A DNA stretch of 64,000 nt from Afipia sp049747295. Lineage in GTDB: Bacteria > Pseudomonadota > Alphaproteobacteria > Rhizobiales > Xanthobacteraceae. This document shows, piece by piece, positions 17,760 to 26,917 of the stretch; the first letter of the stretch is position 1, and each line of letters opens with the position of its first letter. The stretch spans positions 2,604,001-2,668,000 of the forward strand of contig NZ_JBMHJM010000001.1 of NCBI RefSeq assembly GCF_049747295.1, given 5' to 3'. The notes under the pieces were generated by a model. It did no database searches. It was given only the letters and a program-made list of their open reading frames with translations, and was not told the origin of the DNA. The position numbers and the translations under genes are program-made.

Positions 17760-18161
17760 ATGAAGCATATTTTCGCCTCCTGTCTGTTGATCGCGCTGTG
17801 TGCGCCCGCCGTGGCGCAATCCTCGCCGGCCCCGAAGCCTGCCGCGCCCGCAACGGCTTCTCCGGCGGTGCCGGTTGCTCTGACCTGTGTCTACAACAGC
17901 AAGACTTACAGCGATGGCGCGCAGGTCTGCGTGAATAAAAATCTGATGCTGACGTGTGCCGCCGACAGCAGCAAGGCGCTGTGGAATGTGGCGACCGACA
18001 AGGATGCCCATGACAAGTGCGCACGCCCCGTCGTTCATCTGACCAAGGCACAAAAGCGTGCGCTCTGGCAGCGGAACAATATTCGTCGGCAGATCACGCG
18101 ACCGACAGGGTCTCCGCCGTTCTGCTTTGGGTTCGATGATAGCCCGCTTTATTGCGAGTAA
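17760..18161 (+). CDS. Small secreted six-cysteine protein, DUF1496-like
   Basis: 133 residues. A signal peptide (MKHIFASCLLIALCAPAVAQ) is followed by an Ala/Pro linker to residue 40. The core has cysteines at 43, 57, 66, 87, 122 and 132, giving up to three disulfides. The stretch LTCVYNSKTYSDGAQVC recalls the C-x-Y-x-G-x-x-Y-S-x-G-A pattern of DUF1496, a small exported family of unknown function. The assignment is tentative. It lies between the LivJ-like gene and the convergent caspase-WSC gene, 43 bases from the latter's end. Confidence 0.7.
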   Translation: MKHIFASCLLIALCAPAVAQSSPAPKPAAPATASPAVPVALTCVYNSKTYSDGAQVCVNKNLMLTCAADSSKALWNVATDKDAHDKCARPVVHLTKAQKRALWQRNNIRRQITRPTGSPPFCFGFDDSPLYCE

Positions 18162-18204
18162 GTTTCTCGCTTGAGCTTGCGGCAGCGATCTCGCCGCAAG
18201 TCGA

Positions 18205-19626
18205 TCAATTCACCTTGTACACCGAATTGGCCCACGTGCCGCCGCAGGTCTCGTCACGGTTTCCGGTGCACTTGGCGTTGCAGTTGTCGGCCGGGCCGGA
18301 GGCGCCGAACTTGTTGCCGCAAAAGCAATATGACGCGTATTGCGTTCCGGCGTGGCTGAAGCCCTTCTCGCGACAGGTTGAGATACACAGCTGCGTGGTC
18401 ATGTTGCGGTCGTAGAAATTATGTCCGTCGAGATCGCGCTTGCCCTGATCCTTGAAGCACCCGAGATAGTTCGTCGGGGTTGAGGCTGCGGTCGCCGCGG
18501 GAGCGGAAGCTGCGGGCGACGAAGCCGCCGGCGTCGTCACCTTCTGCGCCGGCTGCAGCGATCGTTCGTCGGATGTCGCGGCAGCCACCTTGGTCTGCTG
18601 CACCTTCAAGTCCTGGATGCGCGCGCGGGCGAGGTCGCCATAGATGCTGTCGCCGAAGCGGCGCACGAAAGCCTCGAGCACGGCGGGATTGCTGGTTGCG
18701 GAGACGGCCCGCCAGGCTTCCGCGATGTCTGCCGACGACGGAGCAGGTGAGGATGTGCGTGGCGTCGCGGATTGATCCGCCGGCGCAGCCGCAACCTGTG
18801 TGGCTGCCGCGGCCGGCTTGTTTTGAGCTTGAGCGGGCGATGCTGGCGCATCGACGATGGCGATGGTCCTGCCGCCGAGCGAGCCGTAGACGTAGGGCTC
18901 CTGTTTGCGGCCCGTCGCTGCCATCACCGAGTCCCGGACCTGGCCAAACGCGATGCGCAGATCGACGCCGGGGACGGCGATGTTTTCGAGCAACGCTGTG
19001 GTGAACGGGCTGTTGGCGTTGTCGCCATCGAGCGCGACCGAGCCTGCTTTCGCGGCGAAGGCGATCAGCGTATCGGAGACAGTGGGCTCGACCTTTGCGA
19101 GACCACGCCCGACCGAGCGTGACGCGACGGTGCGTTTCATGGTCTTGGAAAATGGATTGTCGCGGCAGGCATCGAGCATCACGAGCCGCAAACGCTTTGC
19201 GGGTTCGATCGCCTTCAGCAGACGATCAAGCGACAGGGCTTCATCCTCGATATCGAAATCGCGCGCCAATTTGGCGTCGGCGGGAACAAGGTAGTTCGTC
19301 CCATCCACCTCGATGCCGTGACCCGCATAAAACACCACGGCGACATCGGCGTCCTGCGCCTTGTCCGAGAAATCGCCCACCGCCCGGCGCAAGGCGGCAA
19401 TGCCGACATCGCGATAGGTTTCGACGACGTCAAAGCCTGCCTTTTTGAGCAGATTGGCCATGGCGCCTGCGTCGTTGGACGGGTTCGGCAGCTTGGCGAC
19501 GTGTTCGTAAGAAGAGATGCCGAGCACCAGCGCAACGCGCTTGTCGGCATGGGCGGACGTCGCGGACAATTGCGCCACAGCCAGCAGCGCGCACACCACC
19601 AGGAAAGATCGCAGCGCTGTCAGCAC
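18205..19626 (-). CDS. Secreted caspase-like (peptidase C14) protein with C-terminal WSC domain
   Basis: 473 residues from a GTG start at 19626, chosen because GGAG lies eight bases upstream and the first residues (MLTALRSFLVVCALLAVAQL) form a signal peptide ending near AHA (27). Residues 28-260 are a caspase fold with the dyad His103 in FYAGHGIEVDG and Cys154 in MLDACRDNPF. A Pro/Ala linker and a short helical segment (301-341) follow. Residues 386-473 are a WSC domain with eight cysteines (NYLGCFKDQG, ASYCFCGNKFG, DETCGGTWANSVYKV), a putative carbohydrate-binding module. The caspase part suggests an Arg/Lys-type peptidase in the periplasm or outside the cell; the substrate is unknown. The promoter must lie between the start and the palindrome at 19725. 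Confidence 0.88.
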   Translation of the reverse strand: MLTALRSFLVVCALLAVAQLSATSAHADKRVALVLGISSYEHVAKLPNPSNDAGAMANLLKKAGFDVVETYRDVGIAALRRAVGDFSDKAQDADVAVVFYAGHGIEVDGTNYLVPADAKLARDFDIEDEALSLDRLLKAIEPAKRLRLVMLDACRDNPFSKTMKRTVASRSVGRGLAKVEPTVSDTLIAFAAKAGSVALDGDNANSPFTTALLENIAVPGVDLRIAFGQVRDSVMAATGRKQEPYVYGSLGGRTIAIVDAPASPAQAQNKPAAAATQVAAAPADQSATPRTSSPAPSSADIAEAWRAVSATSNPAVLEAFVRRFGDSIYGDLARARIQDLKVQQTKVAAATSDERSLQPAQKVTTPAASSPAASAPAATAASTPTNYLGCFKDQGKRDLDGHNFYDRNMTTQLCISTCREKGFSHAGTQYASYCFCGNKFGASGPADNCNAKCTGNRDETCGGTWANSVYKVN

Positions 19627-19724
19627 CTTCAATTCTCCAAAAAATGCACTTTCTAAAAAACGTCCGGTGCGCTGTTTATCACACGCGCAGAGGCCCGGAA
19701 AAGAGGCGGAAGGTCGCAAAAAAT

Positions 19725-19798
19725 AGTGTGGCGGTTCAGAAGTCCGCATCACTCGTGCGGCGAGTCCGGAATGCGGACTTCTGAACCAAAGCCACACT
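19725..19798. repeat. Large imperfect palindrome A (REP-like element)
   Basis: The left arm agtgtggcggttcagaagtc (19725-19744, extending to 19749) matches the right arm at 19771-19798 except for a 3-base gap. Between the arms is a small inner hairpin (actcg/cgagt). It lies in the gap between the caspase-WSC gene and tarD. Its structure looks like an interspersed palindromic element rather than a simple terminator. No second copy was seen in this window. Confidence 0.75.
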
Positions 19799-19811
19799 AG
19801 AACAATAGCTT

Positions 19812-19888
19812 GCTAGCGTCCTTCGATTCCGAAGTTCGCAGACGAATGTGCCGCGGAATGATGCGAACTTCGAAATCGGGACGCTAGC
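19812..19888. repeat. Large imperfect palindrome B (REP-like element)
   Basis: Arms gctagcgtcc...gaagttcgca (19812-19840) and tgcgaacttc...ggacgctagc (19862-19888) pair over two 10-bp blocks separated by a short mismatched middle. It starts 13 bases after palindrome A and is unrelated to it in sequence. Together they fill most of the 343-base gap before tarD. Confidence 0.75.
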
Positions 19889-19969
19889 GGTTTCTCTTGA
19901 ACTTTCCGGCCCGTGGCGTAGACATCGCCGACAGAAATCCAGCCGCCGGAACTCAGGAGAGCGTTGTCA

Positions 19970-21139
19970 ATGTCCGTTCGTATCGTCGATGTTCGCGAAG
20001 TCACCAAGCCGATCTCGTCCCCCATCCGCAACGCGTATATCGACTTCACGAAGATGACGACGAGCCTGGTCGCGGTGGTGACCGACGTGGTGCGCGACGG
20101 CAAGCGGGTGGTCGGTTACGGCTTTAACTCGAACGGCCGTTACGGGCAGGGCGGATTGATCCGTGAAAGATTTGCGCCACGGCTCCTGGAGGCCGATCCG
20201 AAGACGCTCCTCGATTCCACCGGCGATAACATCGATCCCGACAAGGCGTGGGCCACGCTGATGTCGAATGAGAAGCCGGGCGGCCACGGCGAGCGCTCTG
20301 TTGCCGTTGGTACCCTCGACATGGCGATCTGGGATGCGGTTGCGAAGATCGCCGGCAAGCCGCTGTTTCGTCTGCTCGCGGAGCGTCACAAACGCGAGGC
20401 CAATCCGCGCGTGTTCGTCTACGCGGCCGGCGGCTACTATTATCCGGGCAAGGACCTTTCGATGTTGCGCGGTGAGATGCGCGGCTATCTCGATCGCGGC
20501 TACAACGTGGTGAAGATGAAAATCGGCGGCGCGCCGATCGCGGAAGATCGCGAGCGCATCGAAGCTGTGCTGAAGGAAATCGGCAGTCAGGCACAGCTCG
20601 CGGTGGATGCCAACGGCCGCTTCGATCTGGAAACCGCGATCGCTTACGCCAAGATGCTGCGAGAGTATCCGCTGTTCTGGTACGAGGAAGCCGGCGACCC
20701 GCTCGACTATCACCTGCAGGCTTCACTGGCAGAGTTTTATCCGGGCCCGATGGCCACTGGCGAAAATCTGTTCAGCCATCAGGATGCGCGTAACCTCATT
20801 CGCTACGGCGGCATGCGGCCGGATCGCGATTGGCTGCAGTTCGACTGCGCCTTGTCGTATGGCCTGTGTGAATATCTGCGCACGCTCGATGTGCTGAAGA
20901 CCCACGGCTGGTCGCCCAGCCGCTGCATCCCGCACGGCGGTCACCAGATGTCGCTGAACATCGCGGCCGGTCTCGGTCTTGGCGGCAATGAAAGCTATCC
21001 GGATCTGTTCCAGCCTTACGGCGGCTTCCCGGATGGTGTGAAGGTCGAGAACGGTCACATCACCATGCCGGATCTTCCCGGCATCGGCTTCGAAGGTAAA
21101 TCCGATCTCTATGCGGAGATGAAGGCGCTGGCGTCGTAA
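19970..21139 (+). CDS. tarD: D(-)-tartrate dehydratase, enolase superfamily
   Basis: 389 residues, the length of the characterised Bradyrhizobium japonicum TarD, which I recognise as nearly colinear. It converts D-tartrate to oxaloacetate in the cytoplasm. The catalytic Lys184 is in VVKMKIGG, the metal ligands are Asp213 (AVDANGRF), Glu239 (WYEEAGDP) and Glu265 (ATGENLFS), and the catalytic His322 is in RCIPHGGHQ. The start is ATG 19970, with AGGAGA nine bases upstream; a TTG two codons earlier is too close to that site. No tartrate transporter or regulator is adjacent. All key residues are present, so the function is well supported by homology. Confidence 0.95.
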   Translation: MSVRIVDVREVTKPISSPIRNAYIDFTKMTTSLVAVVTDVVRDGKRVVGYGFNSNGRYGQGGLIRERFAPRLLEADPKTLLDSTGDNIDPDKAWATLMSNEKPGGHGERSVAVGTLDMAIWDAVAKIAGKPLFRLLAERHKREANPRVFVYAAGGYYYPGKDLSMLRGEMRGYLDRGYNVVKMKIGGAPIAEDRERIEAVLKEIGSQAQLAVDANGRFDLETAIAYAKMLREYPLFWYEEAGDPLDYHLQASLAEFYPGPMATGENLFSHQDARNLIRYGGMRPDRDWLQFDCALSYGLCEYLRTLDVLKTHGWSPSRCIPHGGHQMSLNIAAGLGLGGNESYPDLFQPYGGFPDGVKVENGHITMPDLPGIGFEGKSDLYAEMKALAS

Positions 21140-21233
21140 CGGGCCTTCCGGCGGCTTTTGATTTTTCCGATCAGCCTTGAACTTCCGTCCGCGCTCGCTT
21201 GACCAAAAGAGCGAGCGGCGCGGAGGAGTGATC

Positions 21234-21845
21234 ATGGAATATCTGTCACTGACGCGAGGGGGCATTGTTGGCTTTGCGCTCTTTGCCTTGAGTTGCACCG
21301 CGCAGGCTGAGCAGCCGAACAGTCCCTATGGTCCATTGGATCGCCTGCTCAAATCGAAAACCGACAGCCTGTGCTTTCGGCGCGACTACAATGCCGCTCA
21401 TCTGAAGCGCCATTCGGGCCAGATGACGGAAACGATCATGCTGTCGTTTCGCGATGATGGTGTCCGGATTGCATTGAAGCAAAAAGACCGCAAAGCGCCG
21501 CGCTATATGTCGGCAAGTTGCAATTGGAGCGAGAGACGCAACGAGCGCTACCCGGAAAGCCACCCGATTCAAGCGTTCAGAAAAGACGCGGGCTACGATT
21601 GCATCGTCATTATGTCGCCGGGATCTGCGCAGGAAGGCGGAGTCGTCGTCATTGATCCGGCGAGTGATGGACAATCGCTGGTGCTTTATATTGAAGACTC
21701 GGTGGCGGTCCAGGACAGTCTCTCCGAGGATAGAAACGTCCTCACATTCAACCTCGGCCGCGAAGATCGGCAGTTTCGGCTCACCCGCACCGACGCCGCA
21801 TCGTGCAAGCGGATGGACGATGGACTGGCATCCTTAGGTCTCTAA
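21234..21845 (+). CDS. Secreted protein of unknown function
   Basis: 203 residues. GGAGGAG precedes ATG 21234, so this start is preferred over one 19 codons upstream. The first 26 residues (MEYLSLTRGGIVGFALFALS onward) are a signal peptide ending near AQA. The mature part has four cysteines (DSLCFRRDYN, ASCNWSERRN, YDCIVIM, ASCKRMD) and an overall pattern of beta strands. I do not recognise the family. It starts 94 bases after tarD in the same direction but has its own strong ribosome site. A terminator-like hairpin follows directly. Confidence 0.7.
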   Translation: MEYLSLTRGGIVGFALFALSCTAQAEQPNSPYGPLDRLLKSKTDSLCFRRDYNAAHLKRHSGQMTETIMLSFRDDGVRIALKQKDRKAPRYMSASCNWSERRNERYPESHPIQAFRKDAGYDCIVIMSPGSAQEGGVVVIDPASDGQSLVLYIEDSVAVQDSLSEDRNVLTFNLGREDRQFRLTRTDAASCKRMDDGLASLGL

Positions 21846-21851
21846 AGAAAG

Positions 21852-21874
21852 GCCCGGCTTTCAAACCGGGGCTT
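21852..21874 (+). terminator. Terminator-like hairpin after the secreted protein gene
   Basis: gcccgg pairs with ccggggc across a short loop, with one bulged base, followed by TTT. It begins 6 bases after the stop codon. Confidence 0.5.
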
Positions 21875-21905
21875 TCGAACGCAATACAACTACGTGCTGA
21901 AATGA

Positions 21906-22046
21906 TCACCGGCCGTTGCCGCGGCAGCGACCGCCGGGACCGATGTGATACCCGCGCGGGCAGGCATGGGCTGCCGGATTGGCACAGTTTCTGCGGCAGC
22001 CGCCATAGAGGCCCCGATGCCAGCCGTTAGCCAGAACCGGTGACAC
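21906..22046 (-). pseudogene. Remnant of a small Gly/Arg/Cys-rich secreted protein gene
   Basis: On the minus strand a frame ends in ACPRGYHIGPGGRCRGNGR and stop, preceded by NGWHRGLYGGCRRNC. This pattern is typical of short exported Gly/Cys-rich proteins of rhizobia. Only a GTG at 22046 is available as start (46 residues) and no signal peptide is in frame. A second minus-strand frame just upstream (about 22085-22165) also reads like protein (DDYIWYEIAIRVNGSSEIFS). The simplest reading is a decayed gene next to the riboswitch. A functional 46-residue peptide is less likely. Confidence 0.35.
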
Positions 22047-22153
22047 TTCGTTAACGTCTGGGGTAGTCGTCCCCGCTGTCCACCGGTCTCCACCGAGAAA
22101 ATCTCCGACGACCCATTGACGCGAATCGCGATCTCATACCAGATGTAGTCGTC

Positions 22154-22365
22154 ACGGTTCTTCTGGGCACCAACACCCAGAAGCTAAGAGGGAAGCCGGT
22201 GAGCTGTCTGATCTTTCCGATCTGCAGCAATGCCGGAGCTGCCCCCGCAACTGTAACGGCGAGCATCAGCTCTTTTGAAACCACTGGACGACCCATCGGG
22301 GTGTATCCGGGAAGGTAGAGCGACGCGACGACCCGGAGCCAGGAGACCTGCCGTGACACCAGAAA
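22154..22365 (+). promoter_or_regulatory. Cobalamin riboswitch upstream of nrdA
   Basis: It has the same ordered elements as the metE leader: gctaagagggaagccggtga near 22183, gccggagctgcccccgcaac near 22232, and the B12 box agccaggagacctgcc at 22337-22352, then the ggcggggtgtcccggtgg tail. It lies about 115 bases before the nrdA start. This predicts repression of the B12-independent ribonucleotide reductase when adenosylcobalamin is present, so a B12-dependent class II enzyme (NrdJ) is expected elsewhere. Confidence 0.95.
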
Positions 22366-22451
22366 ACGTCCTCGGGCGGGGTGTCCCGGTGGTCGCCGCT
22401 GACGGCTGACATTCGGTCAGCCGCTTTCATGCAGCGTCCCCTCGGCCCAAG

Positions 22452-22471
22452 CCCCCTGATCCAAGAAGGGG
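22452..22471 (+). promoter_or_regulatory. C-run/G-run hairpin before the nrdA start
   Basis: CCCCC (22452-22456) can pair with GGGG (22468-22471), 8 bases before the ATG at 22480. The purine-rich aagaagggg, the likely ribosome site, would be buried. The metE leader has the same layout. Confidence 0.55.
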
Positions 22472-22479
22472 TTTGCCGA

Positions 22480-25359
<2,880 letters not shown>

Positions 25360-25375
25360 GCACGCGCCATCGTGT

Positions 25376-25400
25376 CATGCCCGGCGTGAGGCCGGGCATG
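25376..25400. repeat. Palindromic hairpin between nrdA and nrdB
   Basis: catgcccggc and gccgggcatg flank a short gtgag loop in the 66-base gap. It could be an mRNA-stability element or a small interspersed repeat. There is no T-run, so it should not stop transcription into nrdB. Confidence 0.6.
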
Positions 25401-25428
25401 GCTGAACCGGAATTCTCTGGAGTGAATG

Positions 25429-26550
25429 ATGCTGGACTGGTCTGAAACATCTCCGTCGCCCGCTGCAGCGGCCGGCATCCCGAAGCCGCCCGTTGCTGCC
25501 GCGAGCAACGCTGGACCGATCGATCGTGCGGGTGGGCGCGTGCGCGTCGACGACAAGGCGATGATCAATTCGCGTGCTGACGTCAATCAGTTGCTGCCGC
25601 TGAAATACAAATGGGCCTGGGAGAAGTATCTCGCCGGCTGCAACAATCACTGGATGCCGACCGAAGTCTCAATGCAGGCCGACATCGCGCTGTGGAAATC
25701 GCGTGACGGGCTGACCGAAGACGAGCGGCGCATGATCAAGCGCAATCTCGGCTTCTTCGCTGCGTCGGAGTCACTGGTCGCCAACAACATCGTGCTGGCG
25801 ATCTATCGACACCTCACCAATCCCGAATGCCGGCAATATCTGCTGCGCCAGGCCTTCGAGGAGGCGGTGCATACCCACACTTTCCAGTATGTGGTGGAGA
25901 GCCTCGGTCTGGACGAAGGTGAGCTCTTCAACATGTACCGTGAGGTGCCCAGCATCACCGAGAAGGCGGCGTGGGCGTTGAAGCACACCCAGGCGCTGGA
26001 CAACCCCCAGTTTGCGACCGGAACGCTGGAGAACGACCAGACCTTCCTGCGCGATCTGATCGCGTTCTACGTCGTGTTCGAGGGCATGTGGTTCTACACC
26101 GGTTTCGCACAGATCCTGTCGCTGGGCCGCCGCAACAAGATGGTCGGTATCGCCGAGCAGTATCAGTACATCTTGCGCGATGAATCGATCCATCTGAACT
26201 TCGGCATCGACGTCATCAACCAGATCAAGATCGAGAACCCGCATCTGTGGACGGCTGCCTTCAAGGAAGAGGTCCGCCAGATGCTGCACGATGCGGCGCA
26301 GCTCGAGGCCGGCTATGGACGGGATACCATGCCGCGCGGCTTCCTCGGGCTGAACGCTGCATTGTGCGAGCAGTACATGCACTTCATCGCCAACCGCCGT
26401 TGCGCTCAGATAGGCCTCGCGCCGGTGTTCCCGGAGGCGGAAAATCCGTTCCCGTGGATGTCGGAGGCCATGGACCTGAAGAAGGAAAAGAACTTCTTCG
26501 AGACGCGCGTGATCGAATATCAGAGCGGCGGCGCGTTGAGCTGGGATTAA
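25429..26550 (+). CDS. nrdB: Ribonucleoside-diphosphate reductase small (beta) subunit, class Ic (Mn/Fe) type
   Basis: 373 residues. The second of two adjacent ATGs is chosen because GGAG lies six bases upstream of it. Dimetal ligands are Glu114 (FFAASESLVANN), Glu145 and His148 (AFEEAVHTHTF), Glu218 (VVFEGMWFY), Glu252 and His255 (RDESIHLNFG). At the radical-tyrosine position (Y122 in E. coli) there is Phe152, in the same FEEAVHTHTF context as the Chlamydia trachomatis protein that uses a Mn/Fe cofactor. The enzyme should thus be class Ic and tolerate oxidants that destroy tyrosyl radicals. It works with NrdA, is cotranscribed with it 69 bases downstream, and should be under the same cobalamin switch. 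Confidence 0.95.
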   Translation: MLDWSETSPSPAAAAGIPKPPVAAASNAGPIDRAGGRVRVDDKAMINSRADVNQLLPLKYKWAWEKYLAGCNNHWMPTEVSMQADIALWKSRDGLTEDERRMIKRNLGFFAASESLVANNIVLAIYRHLTNPECRQYLLRQAFEEAVHTHTFQYVVESLGLDEGELFNMYREVPSITEKAAWALKHTQALDNPQFATGTLENDQTFLRDLIAFYVVFEGMWFYTGFAQILSLGRRNKMVGIAEQYQYILRDESIHLNFGIDVINQIKIENPHLWTAAFKEEVRQMLHDAAQLEAGYGRDTMPRGFLGLNAALCEQYMHFIANRRCAQIGLAPVFPEAENPFPWMSEAMDLKKEKNFFETRVIEYQSGGALSWD

Positions 26551-26570
26551 GAGCGTGCAGCGCCGGGCAT

Positions 26571-26620
26571 AGTATGTCTCCTACGGCGACGCCTCCTATT
26601 TCGGCGTAGTATGTTTCCTA
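26571..26620. repeat. Short direct repeat after nrdB
   Basis: agtatgtctccta (26571-26583) and agtatgtttccta (26608-26620) differ by one base. They lie in the nrdB 3' region just before the terminator. Meaning unknown. Confidence 0.5.
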
Positions 26621-26623
26621 ATC

Positions 26624-26652
26624 AAAAACCCGCCGATCATGGCGGGTTTTTC
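26624..26652 (+). terminator. Intrinsic terminator after nrdB
   Basis: aaaaacccgcc, loop gatcat, ggcgggttttt: an 11-bp perfect stem with a T-run on each strand, so it can act for nrdB and for the convergent gene at 26918. Confidence 0.9.
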
Positions 26653-26917
26653 CGTTCGGAGGGCGCGGCTGGCTCCGGCAGGCGTAAATGATCTCATTGG
26701 TCGCGACAGAGGCATCGGCAGCGACCATGTCCGCCCGCTAAGCAGGCGGATACCTCAACGCACCCCGTGTTCAGCGTGGCATGCTCTGCCGATCCGGACC
26801 GCTCGTTCCGCGGATCCGCGCGACCGACCACGGAGCCGCCGATCGGTTCGTGGCCGAATGATCGCCACAAGGCCGCCTCAGCGATCACCCCACCGACATA
26901 GGGCCTATGTCCGAATT
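26653..26917. other. Gap without a recognised gene
   Basis: With the preceding 100 bases this forms a 367-base gap between nrdB and the TPR gene. A minus-strand open frame runs through it but has no start signal and no recognisable motif. The sharp change to AT-richer sequence begins close to 26917. No repeat or RNA gene was seen. Confidence 0.4.
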
